Shown piece by piece: positions 32,696 through 36,555 of a stretch of 36,555 nt of DNA. Position 1 is the first letter of the stretch. Each line of letters starts with the position of its first letter. Made by a program: the position numbers and the translations under genes. Source of the stretch: Aeromonas sanarellii (GTDB lineage: Bacteria > Pseudomonadota > Gammaproteobacteria > Enterobacterales > Aeromonadaceae); assembly GCF_000820085.1 (NCBI RefSeq), contig NZ_CDBN01000048.1:1-36555 (forward strand), read 5' to 3'. The notes under the pieces were generated by a model that worked only from the letters and a program-made list of their open reading frames with translations, made no database searches and was not told the origin of the DNA.

Positions 32696-34120
32696 TCAGA
32701 GCAGGAACAGGGTGGCCAGGCCGAGGAAGATGAAGAAGCCGCCGGTGTCCGTGATGGCGGTGATCATCACGCTGGCCCCCACCGCAGGGTCGCGCCCCAG
32801 CCGGCTCATGGTCATGGGGATGATGACCCCCATCAGGGCCGCCACCAGCAGGTTGAGCATCATGGCGAGGGTCATCACGGCGCCGAGCGCCGCATCCTGA
32901 TAGAGGAAGTAGGTGGCGACCCCCATGGTGCCGCCCCACACCAGGCCGTTGATCAGGGCCACCCCCAGCTCGCGCCACAGCAGGAAGGAGACGTTGCCGG
33001 TCTGGATGTGCTGCAGCGCCAGGGCCCGCACTATCATGGTGATGGTCTGGTTGCCTGTGTTGCCGCCGATGCCGGCAACGATGGGCATCAGGGCCGCCAG
33101 CGCCACCAGCTGGGAGATGGTGTGCTCGAACAGGCCTATGACCCGGGAGGCCACGAAGGCGGTGCAGAGGTTGATGGCGAGCCAGGCCCAGCGGGTTTTG
33201 ACCGCCTTGGATACGGGCGCGAACACGTCTTCTTCCTCGCTGATCCCCCCCATGCGGCGCAGGTCGGTGTCGCTCTCCTCATAGACCAGGTCCACCACCT
33301 CGGCGACGGTGAGCCGGCCCATCAGCTTGCCCTTGGCATCCACCACGGCGGCGGAGACGAGATCGTCCCGCTCGAAGGTACGGGCCGCCGCCTCGTCGTT
33401 GTCTTCCGGATCGAAGGTGACGGGGTTCTTCTCCATCACGTCCCCCACTCGAGTCTCCGGCTTGTGCAGCAGCACGGCGGTGAGGGGCAGCTCCCCCTGC
33501 AGCCGGTTGCGCCTGTCGATGACGAACAGCTTGTCGGTGTTGGCGGGGATCTTGCCGCGCAGGCGCAGGTAGCGCTGCACCGTGGCCAGGCTCACCTCGG
33601 CCCGCACCGTGATGAGCTCGAAGTCCATCATGGCGCCGACCGTGTGTTTGCCGTAGCGGATCACCTCCCGCACCCGGTCGCGCTGATCGGGGGCCATGGA
33701 GGTGAGCAGCCGCCCCATCAGGTTGCGCGGCAGGTACTGGCCCAGATAGATCTGATCGTCGATATCCAGGGTGCGCAGGGCGTGCAGCAGCTCCTTGTCG
33801 CTCATGCCGCTGATGAGGCTGTCCCATACCGTCTCCGATGCCTCCACCAGGATCTGGCCGTGCTTGTCTGCATCCACCTGCTGCCACAGCACCTGGCGCT
33901 CGTCCGGCGGCAGGGATTCCAGCGCATCAGCGATATCGGCGGCCGGCAGGCTGTTGACCAGCCGGGTGAGCTCGCCAGCCTGATCCCGCAGCTCGGCATC
34001 CTGCACCCCTTGCGGGTCGAGCAGGCTGTCGGTGAGGGCATCGTCGGCCAGCAGCAGGGTGAGAATGCGCGATCTGTCTTGTTCACGCTGTTTGGCGCTG
34101 TTCTTGGCGGGGAGAGACAT
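32696..34120 (-). CDS. mgtE: Magnesium transporter MgtE
   Basis: 474 residues. Order: N-terminal superhelical domain (about 20-150; ADIADALESLPPDERQVLW), paired CBS domains (about 155-275; VMEKNPVTFDPEDNDEAAA, KLMGRLTVAEVVDLV), then five membrane helices from about 300. The conserved pore segment is MPIVAGIGGNTGNQTITMIVRAL. MgtE is a Mg2+ channel gated by Mg2+ binding to the cytoplasmic domains. ATG 34120 (MSLPAKNSAKQ) has AGGA about 10 bases upstream; the open frame continues 20 codons higher without a start signal. It is monocistronic. No Mg2+ riboswitch was recognised in the short leader. Confidence 0.94.
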   Translation of the reverse strand: MSLPAKNSAKQREQDRSRILTLLLADDALTDSLLDPQGVQDAELRDQAGELTRLVNSLPAADIADALESLPPDERQVLWQQVDADKHGQILVEASETVWDSLISGMSDKELLHALRTLDIDDQIYLGQYLPRNLMGRLLTSMAPDQRDRVREVIRYGKHTVGAMMDFELITVRAEVSLATVQRYLRLRGKIPANTDKLFVIDRRNRLQGELPLTAVLLHKPETRVGDVMEKNPVTFDPEDNDEAAARTFERDDLVSAAVVDAKGKLMGRLTVAEVVDLVYEESDTDLRRMGGISEEEDVFAPVSKAVKTRWAWLAINLCTAFVASRVIGLFEHTISQLVALAALMPIVAGIGGNTGNQTITMIVRALALQHIQTGNVSFLLWRELGVALINGLVWGGTMGVATYFLYQDAALGAVMTLAMMLNLLVAALMGVIIPMTMSRLGRDPAVGASVMITAITDTGGFFIFLGLATLFLL

Positions 34121-34207
34121 GAAGCAGAATTCCTGAATGCGATGGTCCGGCTGACACACCCCATAGGATACCAGACTCAAAACAAGAGGTTATGACAGTA
34201 AATGCAG

Positions 34208-34236
34208 AAAAAGAAACGCCACCCGAGGGTGGCGTT
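34208..34236 (-). terminator. Rho-independent terminator of cysG
   Basis: AACGCCACCC (34215-34224) pairs with GGGTGGCGTT (34227-34236); on the minus strand T-rich sequence follows (A's at 34208-34216). It lies 17 bases after the cysG stop and ends the nirC-cysG unit. Confidence 0.85.
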
Positions 34237-34252
34237 GGAATGGATGCAGCGA

Positions 34253-35659
34253 TCAGGCCGAGGCGAGGGCAGCGTCTGTGGCGCCTCCTTGCCCGAACCA
34301 GGCGAGGGAGTCAGCCAGGGTCACCACGGATCCCACCATGATAAGGGCTGGGCTCTCCACTCCGATCGCCAGTTCGGGCAACTGATCCAGGGTGCCGCGA
34401 ATGACCCGCTGGCTTGGCTGGGTGCCGCGCTCAATCAGCGCCACCGGGGTGTCGCCCCCCTTGCCGTGGGCCAGCAGCTGATCGCGGATTACCCCGCAGG
34501 ATGAAAGCCCCATATAGAAGACCAGCGTTTGCCGATCTTTGGCCAGCAGCGGCCAGTCGAGATCCCGGGCCCCACCCTTGCCGTGGGCGGTGACGAAGCG
34601 CACGCTCTGGGCGTGATCCCGGTGGGTCAGCGGAATGCCGGCGTAGGCCGCACAGCCGCTGGCCGCGGTGATCCCCGGCACCACCTGAAAACCGATGCCG
34701 CTGCCGACCAGCGTCTCCAGCTCCTCGCCGCCACGGCCGAAGATGAAGGGGTCACCCCCCTTCAACCGCACCACCCGTTGCCCCTTCTGCGCCTCCTCCA
34801 GCAGGAGCTGGTTGATCCCCTCCTGCGGCACGCAGTGGTTGCCCGCCTGCTTGCCGACGAAGATGCGCCTGGCATCCCGGCGCACCAGCGCCATCACCTC
34901 GTCAGAGACCAGCCGGTCATAGACCACCACGTCGGCCTGCTGCATCTGGCGCAGGGCGTGCAGGGTGAGCAGACCCGGATCGCCGGGGCCGGCTCCCACC
35001 AGCACCACCTCGCCAGCGGTCTGGCTCTCGTCGGCAAACAGGCTGTCGGCCAGCTGATTGGCAGAGGCGCTATCGCCCCGGGCCAGCGCCTGCCCGAGCC
35101 GGTCCGCCCCGAGCAGCCGCTCCCAGAAACGGCGCCGCTCGCCCATGCTGGCGAAGCGAGCCTTGACCCGCTCCCGCAGGCTGCCGGCGAAGGCCACCAC
35201 GACGCCCAGATGCTGGGGCAGCAGGGCTTCCAGTTTTTCCCGCAGCAAGCGGGCCAGCACCGGGGCCTTGCCGCCGGAGGAGATGGCCACCATCAGCGGC
35301 GAGCGGTCGATGATCGACGGCATGATGAAGCTAGAGCGTTTCGGGTCATCCACCACGTTGGCAAAGATCCGCGCCTGATTGGCGCTCTGGTAGACCAGGG
35401 CGTTCACCTCGCGCCGATCGGTGGCGGCCACCACCAACCACTTGCCCGCCAGTTGCGCCGGCGCGAATTCACCGGCCAGCCACTCGATGCTGCCGTTGGC
35501 AGCCAGTTCCGCCAGCTCGGGGTCGAGCTCGGGGGCGACCACGGTGAGCTGGGCACCGGTATCCAGCAGCAGGCGCGCCTTGCGCTCCGCTACCTCGCCG
35601 CCACCGACCAGCAGCACGGGTTTGTTGTCGAGTCGGCAAAAGATGGGCAAGTAGTCCAT
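34253..35659 (-). CDS. cysG: Siroheme synthase CysG (trifunctional)
   Basis: 468 residues (E. coli 457). The N-terminal half is precorrin-2 dehydrogenase/sirohydrochlorin ferrochelatase: [20 protein letters not shown] (NAD site), [16 protein letters not shown] (active-site Asp) and [21 protein letters not shown] (regulatory Ser region). The C-terminal half is uroporphyrinogen-III C-methyltransferase: [45 protein letters not shown] and [23 protein letters not shown]. It converts uroporphyrinogen III to siroheme, the cofactor of nitrite and sulfite reductase. It starts 12 bases after nirC, so siroheme is made together with the nitrite reductase expected upstream, as in the E. coli nirBDC-cysG operon. 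Confidence 0.96.
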   Translation of the reverse strand: MDYLPIFCRLDNKPVLLVGGGEVAERKARLLLDTGAQLTVVAPELDPELAELAANGSIEWLAGEFAPAQLAGKWLVVAATDRREVNALVYQSANQARIFANVVDDPKRSSFIMPSIIDRSPLMVAISSGGKAPVLARLLREKLEALLPQHLGVVVAFAGSLRERVKARFASMGERRRFWERLLGADRLGQALARGDSASANQLADSLFADESQTAGEVVLVGAGPGDPGLLTLHALRQMQQADVVVYDRLVSDEVMALVRRDARRIFVGKQAGNHCVPQEGINQLLLEEAQKGQRVVRLKGGDPFIFGRGGEELETLVGSGIGFQVVPGITAASGCAAYAGIPLTHRDHAQSVRFVTAHGKGGARDLDWPLLAKDRQTLVFYMGLSSCGVIRDQLLAHGKGGDTPVALIERGTQPSQRVIRGTLDQLPELAIGVESPALIMVGSVVTLADSLAWFGQGGATDAALASA

Positions 35660-35671
35660 GGGGCCTCCGGA

Positions 35672-36484
35672 TCAGGCGGTTTGGGTCTGGCTGGCAGTGG
35701 TGGTGGCGTCGCTCACCGCGACCGGGCGCTCAGCCTTGGGGGTGGCATACCAGTAGCCGAGGCCCATGAAGAGGGCGCCGGAGACGGTGTTGCCCAGGGT
35801 CACCCACAGCAGGTTGTGGCCGATGCCACCCAGGGTGTAGGCCTCGGAATGGGCACCAAACCAGGAGAGGGCGAACAGGGTCATGTTGGCGACCGAGTGC
35901 TCGTAGCCGGAGGCGATAAAGGCCAGCAGGCACCACCAGATGGCGATGAACTTGGCGGCACCCTCGGTGCGCAGCGCCATCCAGATGGCGAGGCAGACCA
36001 GCCAGTTGCACAGCACACCTTTCATGAACAGGGTCAGCGCCGGTGCCTGGGTCTTGGCCAGCGCGACCTTGTGCGCCAGGCTGCCCGCGTCCGGCAGCAG
36101 GCTGCCGCCGTAGGAGTAGATCAGCGCCACCGCGATGGAGCCGAGCAGGTTGCCGGCCCAGGTCTGCGGCAGGATGCGCAGCAGATCGGCCATGGTGATC
36201 TTGCCGGTCTTCACCCCGAAGGTGAGGAACATGGTGTGGCCGGTGAACAGCTCGGAGCCGGCGATGATGACCAGGGTCAGGGCGATGCCGAAGGTGGCCC
36301 CCATCACCAGCGGACGGATGCTCGGATCCACCAGGTTACCCAGGGTGAAGATGAGGATGATGCCAAGGCCCACATAGGCCCCCGCCATGGCGGAGCTGAG
36401 CCAGAAGCCGAGCTTGTCGCTGCGCTCGAAGCGATTGATGCGGGCCGCGTTGGCGGCGCACTTGTTGATGGTGTCGGTATACAT
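35672..36484 (-). CDS. nirC: Nitrite transporter NirC (FNT family)
   Basis: 270 residues (E. coli 268) with six membrane helices. FNT motifs are AGSELFTGHTMFLTFG near residue 75-90 and WWCLLAFIASGYEHSVANM near 190-205, which holds the conserved central His. NirC moves nitrite and proton across the inner membrane. ATG at 36484 (MYTDTINKCAANAARINR) has AAGGA 7-8 bases upstream; an in-frame TTG at 36499 is not a credible start. The end is a Thr/Ala/Gln-rich cytoplasmic tail. nirB and nirD are expected at higher coordinates outside the window. Confidence 0.95.
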   Translation of the reverse strand: MYTDTINKCAANAARINRFERSDKLGFWLSSAMAGAYVGLGIILIFTLGNLVDPSIRPLVMGATFGIALTLVIIAGSELFTGHTMFLTFGVKTGKITMADLLRILPQTWAGNLLGSIAVALIYSYGGSLLPDAGSLAHKVALAKTQAPALTLFMKGVLCNWLVCLAIWMALRTEGAAKFIAIWWCLLAFIASGYEHSVANMTLFALSWFGAHSEAYTLGGIGHNLLWVTLGNTVSGALFMGLGYWYATPKAERPVAVSDATTTASQTQTA

Positions 36485-36500
36485 CTTTGTTTCCTTCAAG

Positions 36501-36522
36501 AGGGCCGCCCGCGGGCAGCCCT
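36501..36522 (-). repeat. Intercistronic GC-rich palindrome upstream of nirC
   Basis: AGGGCCGCCC-GC-GGGCAGCCCT is an imperfect palindrome (one C/A mismatch) 17 bases before the nirC ATG. It lies where a nirD-nirC gap is expected and may be an mRNA-processing or stability structure. Confidence 0.5.
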
Positions 36523-36555
36523 GACAATGTGTGACCCCCCTCCCAGCCTCCCCCT

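Overview
The window looks like chromosomal DNA of a GC-rich gammaproteobacterium, most likely an Aeromonas. The basis is the gene set and order: nirC-cysG, recQ beside yigI, an rraA neighbour, malZ, yegD, a fermentative ldhA, a RyhB-type sRNA with the gammaproteobacterial core, and a Pseudomonas-like spu polyamine cluster. The species call is an inference from gene content; no database was searched.

Layout. 1-9.6 kb is housekeeping and hypothetical genes: the 3' part of a DUF5610-like gene and a distant cobalamin adenosyltransferase-like gene on +, then a long minus-strand series (malZ, an HDOD protein, a META-domain lipoprotein, the Hsp70-like yegD, D-lactate dehydrogenase ldhA, creA, a Mpo1/DUF962-like membrane protein, an orphan periplasmic binding protein, a short DksA-family zinc-finger protein). 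10.1-18.8 kb is a complete polyamine uptake and catabolism cluster in spuBCDEFGH order: gamma-glutamylpolyamine synthetase, putrescine aminotransferase, two paralogous periplasmic binding proteins, an ABC ATPase and two permeases. Its 460-base upstream region holds a near-consensus sigma-54 promoter, a sigma-70-like promoter and a cluster of TGCAAA repeats, which suggests nitrogen-type control. A MOSC-domain gene (yiiM-like) follows, its start codon buried in an 11-bp inverted repeat.

19.7-24.3 kb is the accessory-looking part: tRNA-Pro(CGG), then a 992-residue secreted protein with prealbumin-like repeats and a cysteine-rich C-terminal domain, about 540 bases of non-coding or decayed DNA, and a small gene resembling AbiTii abortive-infection proteins.

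24.4-36.5 kb returns to core genes: yigI and recQ (divergent), a small cytochrome c, selO, a DUF3630-like gene, the preQ0/preQ1 transporter yhhQ with a recognisable preQ1-I riboswitch over its ribosome-binding site, a Fur-box-controlled RyhB sRNA, rraA, an HBM-type chemoreceptor, mgtE, and cysG with nirC (the end of a nitrite-reduction operon). Rho-independent terminators separate most units and are listed. The RNA-level elements (RyhB, preQ1-I riboswitch, sigma-54 promoter, start-codon hairpin) are what a plain ORF annotation would miss.
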